Shown piece after piece: positions 24,729 through 32,852 of a DNA stretch of 43,237 nucleotides. The stretch is from Saprospiraceae bacterium (GTDB lineage: Bacteria > Bacteroidota > Bacteroidia > Chitinophagales > Saprospiraceae). Position 1 is the stretch's first letter. Every line of letters begins with the position of its first letter. The position numbers and the translations under genes were made by a program. The notes under the pieces were generated by a model. The model was not told the DNA's origin and did no database searches. It worked only from the letters and a program-made list of their open reading frames with translations. The stretch spans positions 1 to 43,237 of the forward strand of contig JAQXAY010000111.1 of the NCBI GenBank assembly GCA_029252685.1. Reading direction: 5' to 3'.

Positions 24729-25528
24729 TGAAGAATAAAATAAGGGAAATATTAGGAAACAAATCAACAATGAAAAAGCTTAAGCAGGTTGCTTATGTTT
24801 CATTCTTGTTGGTCATTGTAGTTATTTCCTTCTCTGCAAACTCGAAGAAATCAAATAAGTCAGTAGATGCTCTTATTGTAGATATAGCTGCACTTCCAAA
24901 CGGAAACAGAATGATTGACACTTCGGATGTCTTCAATATTGTTGAGCTTGCATTCGGTAGCAGATTGGAAGGAGAACGGATCAGTGAGATTGATGAAGCT
25001 CGTATAGAACGAATTATCTCTGAATACCCAATGGTTGAAGAAGCGGATGTTTATTTAAATGCTAGAGATGAGTTACAGATTAGAATCATACAGAAACAAC
25101 CACTTTTACGTGTGATTGCAGATAATGGGCTCAATTACTATATGGATAATAAAGGAGCTAGAATTCCTCTATCTAAACATGTTACGGAGCGTCTTTTAGT
25201 AGTAACAGGAAATGTTCCGCCACATGTGCCAGATTTCATGGAAACTGGTCCAGAACTCTTACAGGATGTTTTTATGCTTGGGAACATGATTTACGAGGAT
25301 AAGTTCTTTAGAACTATGATTGAGCAGATAGACGTTCAGGGGAAAGACTTTGTTCTCATCCCAAAGATTGGGCGCCAGAAGATTAAGTTTGGAACGATTG
25401 ATGATGCAAAGGGTAAGTTAGAACGCTTGAAAAGATTCTACAAAGAAGTAGTGTCTACTACAGGCTGGAACAAATATAAAATACTTGACGTACGGTTTGA
25501 TAAGCAGGTCGTATGTGAGAAAAGATAA
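24728..25528 (+). CDS. ftsQ: Cell division protein FtsQ
   Basis: Bitopic inner-membrane division protein that links cytosolic and periplasmic division proteins. It has 266 residues, with a membrane helix (about 19-36), then a POTRA-like segment (NIVELAFGSRLEGERISEIDEARIERII is part of it; key piece EYPMVEEADVYLNARDELQI) and the FtsQ beta domain. Only the fold pattern and the position between murC and ftsA identify it, as FtsQ is poorly conserved. The start is GTG inside the murC stop; an ATG at 24770, just before the membrane helix, is the alternative. Confidence 0.9.
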   Translation: MKNKIREILGNKSTMKKLKQVAYVSFLLVIVVISFSANSKKSNKSVDALIVDIAALPNGNRMIDTSDVFNIVELAFGSRLEGERISEIDEARIERIISEYPMVEEADVYLNARDELQIRIIQKQPLLRVIADNGLNYYMDNKGARIPLSKHVTERLLVVTGNVPPHVPDFMETGPELLQDVFMLGNMIYEDKFFRTMIEQIDVQGKDFVLIPKIGRQKIKFGTIDDAKGKLERLKRFYKEVVSTTGWNKYKILDVRFDKQVVCEKR

Positions 25529-25561
25529 AAATCAAAGTTAACCAGGGAAGTGAAGATCAAA

Positions 25562-25577
25562 GATTCGTTTTCGAATC
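25562..25577 (+). other. Small hairpin between ftsQ and ftsA
   Basis: GATTCG-TTTT-CGAATC, a perfect 6-bp stem, in the 83-base gap that is the longest inside the cluster before ftsA. There is no T-run, so it is not a standard terminator. It may be an mRNA processing or stability element; this is only an inference. Confidence 0.35.
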
Positions 25578-25611
25578 AGATCAACACAAAAACCACTAAA
25601 CCATTACAGTT

Positions 25612-26934
25612 ATGAAAGACGAAGGTAAAAAGGACTTAGTCGTAGCTGTGGATATCGGAACCACAAAAGTTTGTGCCGTAGCAGGGTATAAAAATGCTTA
25701 TGGCAAGCTCGAAGTAGTAGGCTTCGGGAAGGTCAAAAGCGAGGGAGTTCTTCGCGGAGTTGTTTCTAATATTGAGAAAACTGTGAATGCAATTTCTTTA
25801 GCAGTTAAGAAAGCTGAAGAGATGGCAGGGGAGAAATTTACACAAGTGCATGTCGGCATTGCTGGACAGCACATTAAAAGTCTCCAGCATCGAGGAATTC
25901 TCACTCGTGAGTCTAATCAAACCGAGATTGGCAAAAAAGATATCGAAAAGCTAATCATGGATATGCACAAGTTAGTGCTTCCGCCGGGGGATAAGATTAT
26001 TCATGTTATTCCGCAAGAGTTTACAGTTGATAATGAACAGGGTATTGTAGATCCTGTTGGTATGTCAGGTGTTCGACTCGAGGCCAATTTCCACATTATT
26101 ACTGGGCAGATATCTGCGTCAAGCAATATTTCTCGGTGTGTAGATCGTGCCGCACTTCAAGTTGCTAATATCACATTAGAGCCAATTGCATCTGCTGTTG
26201 CTGTTCTTAGTGAGGAGGAAAAAGAAGCAGGAGTTGCGCTTGTAGATATCGGTGGAGGTACCACAGATATCACTATTTTCCAAGATGGTATAATTAGACA
26301 TACTGCGGTAATTCCTTTTGGTGGCCATGTTATTACTGGCGATATAAAAGAAGGGTGTAGTGTAATGGGTGCTCAGGCAGAAAAGCTTAAGCTTAAGTTT
26401 GGTGCAGCTCTGATCGATGAGGTTTATGAGAATAGGATTATAACAATCCCTGGCCTTAAAGGGCACCAGCCTAAGGAAATTTCCGAGCGCAATTTGGCAC
26501 GGATTATTCAGGCAAGGGTTGAGGAGATTTTTGATTATGTATTATGGGAAGTTCGTCGTTCTGGATTTGAACGCAAATTAATAGGAGGAATCGTTATTAC
26601 AGGAGGAGGAGCATTACTAAAGCATGTTGATAAACTTGCTGCTTTTCATACTGGAATGAGTACACGTATAGGGGTGCCTATTGAGCATTTAGCTCATGGT
26701 TATTCCGAAGAATTAGGTTCGCCAATCTATGCTACCAGCGTTGGATTACTGATGAAAGGTATTCTGGATGTTGAGTGTGGAAAGGTAAGAAGGCCTAAGG
26801 TTCAAAACGAAGATACTACCGAAACAAACGAAGATTTTACTGTTGAAAAGACCTTGGCCGGAGGACCTTGGTACGAGCAAATTTTTAAGAAAACCAAAGA
26901 ATGGTTCGAGGCAGAGCCAGACTCGGATTTTTAA
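25612..26934 (+). CDS. ftsA: Cell division protein FtsA
   Basis: Actin-like ATPase that tethers FtsZ to the membrane and recruits later division proteins. The 440 residues show the phosphate 1 motif VAVDIGTTKVCAVAG (about 10-24), the SHS2/1C subdomain with VHVGIAGQHIKS, the phosphate 2 motif ALVDIGGGTTDITIF, and the adenosine motif IVITGGGALLKHV. The C-terminus ends in an amphipathic helix (WYEQIFKKTKEWFEA), as expected of the membrane-targeting sequence. It follows ftsQ by 83 bases and precedes ftsZ by 54. Confidence 0.96.
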   Translation: MKDEGKKDLVVAVDIGTTKVCAVAGYKNAYGKLEVVGFGKVKSEGVLRGVVSNIEKTVNAISLAVKKAEEMAGEKFTQVHVGIAGQHIKSLQHRGILTRESNQTEIGKKDIEKLIMDMHKLVLPPGDKIIHVIPQEFTVDNEQGIVDPVGMSGVRLEANFHIITGQISASSNISRCVDRAALQVANITLEPIASAVAVLSEEEKEAGVALVDIGGGTTDITIFQDGIIRHTAVIPFGGHVITGDIKEGCSVMGAQAEKLKLKFGAALIDEVYENRIITIPGLKGHQPKEISERNLARIIQARVEEIFDYVLWEVRRSGFERKLIGGIVITGGGALLKHVDKLAAFHTGMSTRIGVPIEHLAHGYSEELGSPIYATSVGLLMKGILDVECGKVRRPKVQNEDTTETNEDFTVEKTLAGGPWYEQIFKKTKEWFEAEPDSDF

Positions 26935-26988
26935 TATTAACATACATAATCCCAAACAACACACATTGGGCTAAAAAAAATAGCAGTT

Positions 26989-28485
26989 ATGAATTTTAAT
27001 TTAATCAACGAATCTGATGATTCTTCAATAATCAAAGTAATTGGTGTAGGTGGCGGTGGATCAAATGCCGTTCGACACATGTTTGATCAAGGTATTATAG
27101 GAGTCGATTTTGCTATTTGTAATACCGATTCTCAAGCTATGGAAAATAGTGAAATTCCAACTACAATCACTTTGGGTCCAACCCTTACTGAAGGTAGAGG
27201 AGCAGGTTCAAAGCCAAATATTGGTAAACTTGCCTGTGAAGAAAGTATAGAAGAAGTAAAGCAGTATCTGTCCAATGGATGTAAGATGTTGTTTATCACT
27301 GCCGGTATGGGTGGTGGTACAGGAACTGGAGCAGCTCCTATCATTGCAAAGGCTGCTCAAGAAATGGATATCCTAACAGTAGGTATAGTCACGCTGCCTT
27401 TTACATTTGAAGGCAGGAGGAGAAGTACACAAGGGTATTCTGGCCTAGAAGAATTAAAGAAATATGTCGATACTTTAATTATAATCTCAAACGATAAGTT
27501 AAGACAAATACATGGAAACCTTTCTCTATCACATGCCTTTTCACAAGCTGATGATATATTAACTACAGCAGCAAAAGGTATCGCAGAAATCATTACCGTT
27601 GCAGGTTATGTAAATGTGGATTTTGAGGATGTGAATACCGTGATGCGTAACTCAGGTGTCGCAATTATGGGTACAGCATCTGCAGAAGGTGAAGGCCGAG
27701 CTAAAAAAGCGGTCGATGAAGCTTTGAATTCTCCGCTCTTGGAGGATAATAATATACGTGGTGCTAAGCATATCTTATTGAATATAACCTCTGGGTCTAA
27801 AGAGGTAACCATGGATGAGATTTTCCAAATAACAGAGTTTGTTCAGGAAGAAGCAGGATATGGTACTGACTTGATTTGGGGTAATTGCTTTGATGAAAGT
27901 CTAGGTGATAAGATCAATGTAACTGTAATCGCAACAGGGTTTGAGAGAAATAGAAACGTCAATAGTAATGATGTAAGCGGTAAGGTAGTTGTAACACTTG
28001 AAGATGAAGAGCAGAAGCATAATTCAATGAATGCAGCACCTAAAATTGGACTCAACGATGTTATTTCAGGAATGGAAGAACACAGTGAGCCTAAAATAAA
28101 GATGGAGGAACCTGAAAAGGAACTTCCAGAGCAACAAAATAATACATTCGAGTTTAAGGATATACCTGCTCGAAATATTCAGACCGGTTATTCTTACGAA
28201 GACCCATACATGCAAGGCGAAGAAAAAGAACGTCTAATGACTGTTCAGATGAAATATGAGATGGATGAAAAGAAACGCCGAGCTAGATTAATGGAAAACA
28301 GAGTAAAATTATCTAATCCAAATTCTATTGCTAAGTTGGAAAGTGAACCGGCTTATTTGCGGAGAGAAGTGGTGTTAGACGATGTAATCGATAATACAAA
28401 TGAAGATCATTCGGAGTGGACGATCAGTGCAGATGAGCCTCAGCCGATGCGAAATAATACATTTCTACATGATAATGTAGATTAA
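26989..28485 (+). CDS. ftsZ: Cell division GTPase FtsZ
   Basis: Tubulin-like GTPase that forms the Z-ring. The 498 residues contain IKVIGVGGGGSNAVRHM (15-31), the GTP signature GGGTGTG (108-114), the NDKL segment and the T7 loop NVDFEDVNTVM. The globular core ends near 320. It is followed by a long polar linker of roughly 160 residues and a conserved C-terminal peptide ending FLHDNVD, a form I associate with Bacteroidota, which should bind FtsA. It is the last gene of the cluster, followed by a palindrome and a terminator. Confidence 0.97.
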   Translation: MNFNLINESDDSSIIKVIGVGGGGSNAVRHMFDQGIIGVDFAICNTDSQAMENSEIPTTITLGPTLTEGRGAGSKPNIGKLACEESIEEVKQYLSNGCKMLFITAGMGGGTGTGAAPIIAKAAQEMDILTVGIVTLPFTFEGRRRSTQGYSGLEELKKYVDTLIIISNDKLRQIHGNLSLSHAFSQADDILTTAAKGIAEIITVAGYVNVDFEDVNTVMRNSGVAIMGTASAEGEGRAKKAVDEALNSPLLEDNNIRGAKHILLNITSGSKEVTMDEIFQITEFVQEEAGYGTDLIWGNCFDESLGDKINVTVIATGFERNRNVNSNDVSGKVVVTLEDEEQKHNSMNAAPKIGLNDVISGMEEHSEPKIKMEEPEKELPEQQNNTFEFKDIPARNIQTGYSYEDPYMQGEEKERLMTVQMKYEMDEKKRRARLMENRVKLSNPNSIAKLESEPAYLRREVVLDDVIDNTNEDHSEWTISADEPQPMRNNTFLHDNVD

Positions 28486-28490
28486 GAAGT

Positions 28491-28510
28491 ATTGACTATC
28501 GATAGTCAAT
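28491..28510. repeat. Perfect 20-bp palindrome after ftsZ
   Basis: ATTGACTATCGATAGTCAAT reads the same on both strands and begins 5 bases after the ftsZ stop. It has no loop and no T-run, so it is a protein-site shape rather than a terminator. Its half-site ATTGACT / AGTCAAT appears again in the terminator stem at 28572-28598. Confidence 0.75.
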
Positions 28511-28571
28511 TCATTATGTACCGCTTGGTTATTATTACTTAACTAAGCCATCATAACTTGCTATTAGTTAG

Positions 28572-28602
28572 AAGCCAGTCAATTATATTGACTGGCTTTT
28601 TA
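28572..28602 (+). terminator. Intrinsic terminator of the dcw cluster
   Basis: Stem AAGCCAGTCAA (28572-28582) with TTGACTGGCTT (28588-28598), short loop, then T5. It closes the ftsZ end of the cluster, 86 bases after the stop codon. Confidence 0.9.
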
Positions 28603-28715
28603 GTTTGATTAATAACCTTAACAGGTTTTAGGAATTCTTTAACATTATTTAAATATTTAAAAGCAACTTATGCATAAAAAATTAGTTCTGTATTAGTAGA
28701 CACTACATTGAAAAT

Positions 28716-28991
28716 ATGGACAAGCGAACATTATACTCAGCATTAGCAACTTCCTTTCTCACCCTTCCAAACGGGGATGAGGTCGTTCAAATTACGAAAG
28801 ACAGTTTAGTAAATAAGCCTATGGCTGGTGACTTTCTTTCTTCATCTGTAATAGAGGAGAAGCCATATGGGAATCACGAACGCTTCAGAAAACTCAGCTT
28901 GCGTTTTCAAAAGTTGACCCTAATTTTGGATGTAGTCAATGATTATAAAAGTAACAGACAATTTGTAAATAGCTTTCAGATTGTATCATAG
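28716..28991 (+). CDS. Small hypothetical protein
   Basis: A 91-residue protein that I do not recognise. It has no signal peptide or membrane helix. The composition is ordinary and charged, with a C-terminal helix-like stretch (RFRKLSLRFQKLTLILDVVNDY) that could be amphipathic. It starts with ATG and has its own downstream terminator, and it lies between two well-closed transcription units, which supports its being a real, separately transcribed gene. Nothing suggests a function; a link with division or with typA is not supported beyond position. Confidence 0.6.
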   Translation: MDKRTLYSALATSFLTLPNGDEVVQITKDSLVNKPMAGDFLSSSVIEEKPYGNHERFRKLSLRFQKLTLILDVVNDYKSNRQFVNSFQIVS

Positions 28992-29022
28992 TGAGAATAG
29001 ATTAGTTAGTAGATTTAGTTTT

Positions 29023-29060
29023 GAAGGCATATGCATATTCGCATATGCCTTCTTATTTTA
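29023..29060 (+). terminator. Intrinsic terminator after the 91-residue gene
   Basis: Perfect 12-bp stem GAAGGCATATGC (29023-29034) with GCATATGCCTTC (29041-29052), 6-base loop, then TTATTTTA, a T-rich tail. Confidence 0.82.
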
Positions 29061-29091
29061 TGTAAAGTTTAGTTTACCTTTTAAAAAAAGC

Positions 29092-29122
29092 TTGGCTTAA
29101 TTCATTTATATTCTTACCTTTG
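29092..29122 (+). promoter_or_regulatory. Bacteroidota-type promoter of typA
   Basis: TTG (29092-29094), 20 bases, then TACCTTTG (29115-29122): both the -33 and -7 elements match the Bacteroidota consensus at the ideal spacing. Transcription should begin near 29128, about 48 bases before the typA start. This is the best promoter in the window. Confidence 0.8.
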
Positions 29123-29130
29123 CAGCGCTT

Positions 29131-29155
29131 TTCGGGCCCTGGCCTGAAATTTTTT
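29131..29155 (+). promoter_or_regulatory. Hairpin and T-run in the typA leader
   Basis: TTCGGGCC (29131-29138) pairs with GGCCTGAA (29141-29148), one G-T wobble, followed by ATTTTTT. It lies at the very 5' end of the predicted transcript. It could be a premature terminator or a 5' protecting hairpin; which of these cannot be told from the sequence. Confidence 0.5.
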
Positions 29156-29175
29156 CATACTGTAAATTATTACAA

Positions 29176-30990
29176 ATGAGTTCCTTAAGGAATATTGCTA
29201 TTATTGCCCATGTCGATCATGGTAAAACAACCTTGGTAGATTGCATGCTTCATGCTGGATCCTTATTTCAGGATCATGAGAAACCAGGAGAGTTAATCAT
29301 GGACTCCAATGATCTTGAGCGTGAGAGAGGTATTACAATCCTTTCTAAGAATGTCTCGATCAATTATAAAGGAGATAAGATAAATATTATCGATACGCCA
29401 GGGCACAGCGATTTTGGTGGAGAGGTTGAGCGTGTTTTGAACATGGCTGATGGTGTTATACTTCTTGTTGATGCGTTTGAGGGGCCTATGCCTCAGACTC
29501 GATTTGTTTTGCAAAAGGCATTAGAGTTAGGTATCAAGCCAATCGTAGTGGTTAATAAGGTTGACAAAGAAAATTGTACACCTGATGAAGTTCACGAAAT
29601 GGTCTTTGATCTAATGTTTGCATTAGATGCTGATGAGGAACAACTTGAGTTTCCTACAGTATACGGATCTGCTAAGAACGGATGGATGGCTGCTGACTGG
29701 AGTAAACCTGCAGAAGACATCACCTACCTTTTAGACAAGATCATTGAGTATGTTCCAGAGCCTAAGGTAGAGGAAGGGACTTTACAAATGCAGATCACAT
29801 CTTTAGATTATTCTAAGTACACAGGTCGTATTGCAGTTGGACGTTTGAATCGCGGCGAGCTTAAAACTGGTATGCGTGTGAATCTAGTGAAGCGCGACGG
29901 TTCACTGGTACGTACTCAGGTAAAGAGTTTGTTTACTTTTGAAGGTCTTGGTAAGATAGAAACGAATGTAGTTCACGCTGGAGATATTTGTGCAATTACA
30001 GGTATAGAAGGTTTTGATATAGGTGACACGGTAGCTGACTTTGATCAACCAGAGGGAATGTCAGCAATTACTATCGACGAACCGACGATGAGTATGACTT
30101 TCACTATTAATGATTCCCCATTCTTTGGTCAGGAAGGTAAGTTTGTTACCTCAAGACATATAAAGGATCGTTTAGAGAGTGAGCTTGAACGTAATCTTGC
30201 ATTGCGAGTAGAGCCAACTGGAAAAGGTGATTCCTTCAAGGTTTTTGGTCGTGGTGTTCTTCACTTAGCTGTGTTGATAGAAACCATGAGAAGAGAAGGA
30301 TATGAGCTTCAGATAGGCCAACCTCAGGTAATCATGAAACGCATCGATGGTGTATTGCATGAGCCAGTGGAAGAGTTAAATATAGATATGCCAGAAGAAA
30401 TAGCTGGTAAAGCTGTGGAACTAGTGACAAGAGCAAAAGGTATGCTTATGTCTATGGAGCCTAAAGCAGGAAGAACGAAGATGGTCTTCGAAATTCCTTC
30501 AAGAGGTATCATCGGTATGAGAAATCAATTGTTGACAATTTCTGCAGGTGAGGCTATAATGAACCACAGATATAAAGAGTTTCAGCCGCACAAAGGTGAT
30601 ATCCCTGGTCGCGTCAATGGATCTTTGATTTCTTTGGAGCAAGGTAAAGCCATTCCGTATTCAATAAACAACCTTCAGGATAGAGGTAAATTCTTCGTTA
30701 ATCCTAATCAAGAGATTTACGGAGGACAAGTTGTTGGTGAGAATAATCGTCAGGGTGATCTAGTGATAAACCTTACTAAAACGAAGAAGCTGACCAATAT
30801 GCGTTCATCAGGAAACGATGATAAATTGAAGATGGCTCCGCCTATCGTATTTACATTAGAAGAAGCATTGGAATATATCCAAGAGGATGAATATGTTGAG
30901 GTAACTCCGGAATCTATTCGTCTTAGAAAAATTATGCTTAGTGAGAATGAAAGAAAGCGAGCAAAGAATGCGAAAGCAGTAAATGTTTAA
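29176..30990 (+). CDS. typA: Translational GTPase TypA/BipA
   Basis: Ribosome-associated GTPase related to EF-G and LepA, involved in ribosome assembly and stress or cold adaptation in other bacteria. The 604 residues show the G1 motif AHVDHGKTT (11-19), G2 ERERGITI, G3 [16 protein letters not shown]4 NKVDKE, then the beta-barrel, EF-G-like domains and the BipA-specific C-terminal domain (with [14 protein letters not shown] and [12 protein letters not shown]). Length and order are standard. It is a single gene with a strong promoter, a structured leader and a bidirectional terminator. Confidence 0.96.
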   Translation: MSSLRNIAIIAHVDHGKTTLVDCMLHAGSLFQDHEKPGELIMDSNDLERERGITILSKNVSINYKGDKINIIDTPGHSDFGGEVERVLNMADGVILLVDAFEGPMPQTRFVLQKALELGIKPIVVVNKVDKENCTPDEVHEMVFDLMFALDADEEQLEFPTVYGSAKNGWMAADWSKPAEDITYLLDKIIEYVPEPKVEEGTLQMQITSLDYSKYTGRIAVGRLNRGELKTGMRVNLVKRDGSLVRTQVKSLFTFEGLGKIETNVVHAGDICAITGIEGFDIGDTVADFDQPEGMSAITIDEPTMSMTFTINDSPFFGQEGKFVTSRHIKDRLESELERNLALRVEPTGKGDSFKVFGRGVLHLAVLIETMRREGYELQIGQPQVIMKRIDGVLHEPVEELNIDMPEEIAGKAVELVTRAKGMLMSMEPKAGRTKMVFEIPSRGIIGMRNQLLTISAGEAIMNHRYKEFQPHKGDIPGRVNGSLISLEQGKAIPYSINNLQDRGKFFVNPNQEIYGGQVVGENNRQGDLVINLTKTKKLTNMRSSGNDDKLKMAPPIVFTLEEALEYIQEDEYVEVTPESIRLRKIMLSENERKRAKNAKAVNV

Positions 30991-30996
30991 ATAAAT

Positions 30997-31030
30997 AAAA
31001 AAAGCGATAGATTTTCTATCGCTTTTTTTT
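30997..31030. terminator. Bidirectional terminator, typA / small barrel gene
   Basis: Stem GCGATAG (31004-31010) with CTATCGC (31016-31022), extended by A-T pairs, loop ATTTT, flanked by A7 and T8. It serves both converging genes. Confidence 0.92.
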
Positions 31031-31032
31031 GT

Positions 31033-31479
31033 TTAATCAAGAATATATCTTGCCGATAAGCCGGCATAATCACCTCCAAAACTTCCACTTACAATACTAG
31101 GTATCCAGTCAAGTGTAAGGTTTAGTGGTATGTCATCAAAATTATATTGTAAACCTAGGTAGCCTTGTATTCCAATACCAATACTGCTGTCAAATATGTT
31201 CATTGATGCTCCCCCACCAAGATACCAGTCTAAATCTCCGGATAGTGGGAAATGTTTTTGGTATGCAGCTCCGACAGTTAAAGCTGATTCACTACGTCTG
31301 GAACTTTGTCCTGCAAATAATTCAATTGCTCCATAATCACTGATATATTTCTTATAGGATACAGCGATTGGGTATCCTAGTCTTGCACCAATTGCATGAT
31401 CAAAATAGGATTGTGCAGAAAGTTTTGAGCCAGCAAGGACGGAAAATCCCAATACTAACAATAAGATGATTCTTTTCAT
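31033..31479 (-). CDS. Small outer-membrane beta-barrel protein
   Basis: A 148-residue protein with a signal peptide (residues 1-22, ending LSAQS) and then alternating strands such as HAIGARLGYPIAVSYKKYI, AALTVGAAYQKHF-like SALTVGAAYQKHF, WYLGGGASMNI and GIQGYLGLQYNF, ending in GLSARYILD. The size fits an eight-strand barrel of the OmpW/OmpX or opacity kind common in Bacteroidota. No ligand or role can be given. A TACATTTG promoter core lies 38 bases upstream on the same strand. Confidence 0.8.
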   Translation of the reverse strand: MKRIILLLVLGFSVLAGSKLSAQSYFDHAIGARLGYPIAVSYKKYISDYGAIELFAGQSSRRSESALTVGAAYQKHFPLSGDLDWYLGGGASMNIFDSSIGIGIQGYLGLQYNFDDIPLNLTLDWIPSIVSGSFGGDYAGLSARYILD

Positions 31480-31516
31480 AGATTGCCTATTATTTAATTT
31501 TGATTTTGAGACTATT

Positions 31517-31544
31517 CAAATGTACAAAAAATATTAATAGTCAA
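31517..31544 (-). promoter_or_regulatory. Candidate promoter of the small barrel gene
   Basis: On the minus strand TACATTTG (31524-31517) is an exact TAnnTTTG match. A TTG is found at 31544-31542, 17 bases upstream, which is slightly short of the usual 19-21. The promoter overlaps the tail of the decayed frame described next. Confidence 0.6.
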
Positions 31545-31879
31545 TAATTTTAATGTTGTCTATGAAGAGATTGTTTCCATCAGGTGTGAGTTGCTCTAGA
31601 TAGATGAATGCACGTTCTGCTTGTAATCATCAATTACATAAACGATATAAGCATCTTCAAAGTCCCATTGAATGGAATATTGATTAGTTTAATTCTAGGG
31701 CTGAACTTTAAGTTTTAAAGACCGCAATTGTCGGCTAGATTACCTTGCGTTTTTCCTCTTGTATTTACTGGGTAAATAGCCTTTTCAATCAGTTTTGTTG
31801 AATGGGGGTTCAATAAATAAACAGATGTGTACCTAAAGTGTCGTTCTATACTAAAACTTGTTTTGTATATTAAAAAAAT
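31534..31879 (-). pseudogene. Decayed gene remnant (1 stop, 2 frameshifts)
   Basis: This 436-base gap between genes (31480-31915) holds a broken minus-strand reading frame of about 113 codons. From 31879 it reads ...FSIERHFRYTSVYLLNPH... ...VNTRGKTQGNLADNCGL, then TAA (31717-31715), then in the same frame NLKFSPRIKLINIPF. A one-base deletion at 31670 leads to QWDFEDAYIVYVIDDYK, and another at 31620 leads to AERAFIYLEQLTPDGNNLF and IDNIKIIDY, ending at TAA 31536-31534. Adding back one base in each of two short runs (CC and AAA) restores the frame. No start codon is present, so the front is lost. The FIDNIKI ending recalls secreted jelly-roll domains in Bacteroidota (weak inference). Confidence 0.6.
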
Positions 31880-31915
31880 CTATTTGTTTAACATCATCAC
31901 ACTTACCAATCAAGT

Positions 31916-32827
31916 ATGGCAGAGAACTGTTTAGAAATTACTCCAGTTCAGGATTATAATAAGGCTGATCCTTTTCAGTTTGTATTTGACTCTGATGTGC
32001 TTTCTTCGTCCGAAAATAAGCTCCAATTAATATTAATTACTGATCCCATTTGTTCAACAGCATGGAGCTTTGAGGGAGAGCTTCGTCGCTTAAGGTTAGA
32101 ATATGGGCACGTGATTGATTTTCGTGTGCTTATGGGAGGCTTACTGCGATCTTGGGTAGATTATGATCGTGGAGGCATCAATAAAGCTTCAGACGTGTTT
32201 TGCCATTGGAAAGATGTAGGAGATCATTTTTCTGTTCCTTTAAGTGCAGAAGTTTGGAAGAAGGATCCTCTAAGTTCCTCCTTTCCATCCAGTAAAGCTG
32301 TTATATGTGCTTTTTTGCAAGGGAATGATTTTGGCTTTAAATTACTGCGCGTGTTGAGAGAGGCCGTTTTTATCTTTGATCAGAATATTTCTAAGATGGA
32401 TATATTGATTGAGAAAGCGAACTCTATAGGGCTGGATATTGCAAAATTCATGGATGATTATAACAACTATGCATCTTTCATATTAGAGGGCGATGTCCAA
32501 AAATCAAAGGATTTGGGTATTAAGTTGCTCCCTACAGTAATATTAAGTAATAAGCTAAAGGAGCGATTTAAGATAGAGGCTAATTTGGATTACGCTTGTT
32601 TGGAGTCAATGGTCTATAAATTAATGCCGGAGGTTAGCAAGCAGCACTACGATACTTCAGTTATAAGTTTAATCTCGAGATATAATAGTCTTTCAACTAA
32701 AGAAGTAACTGTGTTATCTCAGCAAAGTTGGGCTAGGGCAGAACAAGAATTAAATCAGCTTAGAGAACTAGGTCTAGTCGATCTTATGGAATTCTCTACG
32801 GGCAATTTTTGGATTAAAAAAGGGTAA
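31916..32827 (+). CDS. DsbA-family (thioredoxin-fold) protein with a single active-site Cys
   Basis: A 303-residue cytoplasmic protein (no signal peptide). The first two thirds resemble the DsbA/FrnE-like or YjbH(SpxH)-like thioredoxin fold: a LILITDPICSTAWSFE strand-turn (Cys46), then a long helical insert, and the cis-proline strand GIKLLPTVIL. The usual CXXC is replaced by CSTA, so the second cysteine is missing. The last 60 residues (ISRYNSLSTKEVTVLSQQSWARAEQELNQL) look like a separate helical or winged-helix segment. SpxH-like adaptors present proteins to ClpXP, but that role here is only a guess. The upstream region overlaps the decayed gene. Confidence 0.75.
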   Translation: MAENCLEITPVQDYNKADPFQFVFDSDVLSSSENKLQLILITDPICSTAWSFEGELRRLRLEYGHVIDFRVLMGGLLRSWVDYDRGGINKASDVFCHWKDVGDHFSVPLSAEVWKKDPLSSSFPSSKAVICAFLQGNDFGFKLLRVLREAVFIFDQNISKMDILIEKANSIGLDIAKFMDDYNNYASFILEGDVQKSKDLGIKLLPTVILSNKLKERFKIEANLDYACLESMVYKLMPEVSKQHYDTSVISLISRYNSLSTKEVTVLSQQSWARAEQELNQLRELGLVDLMEFSTGNFWIKKG

Positions 32828-32851
32828 CAGCTCGCTGTTACCCTTTTTTAA
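32815..32851. terminator. Bidirectional terminator overlapping a stop codon
   Basis: Stem AAAAAGGGTAACAGC with GCTGTTACCCTTTTT around a TC centre, flanked by A-run and T6. The TAA of the DsbA-like gene (32825-32827) is in the left arm; the SulP gene ends just to the right at 32853. Confidence 0.93.
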
Positions 32852-32852
32852 T

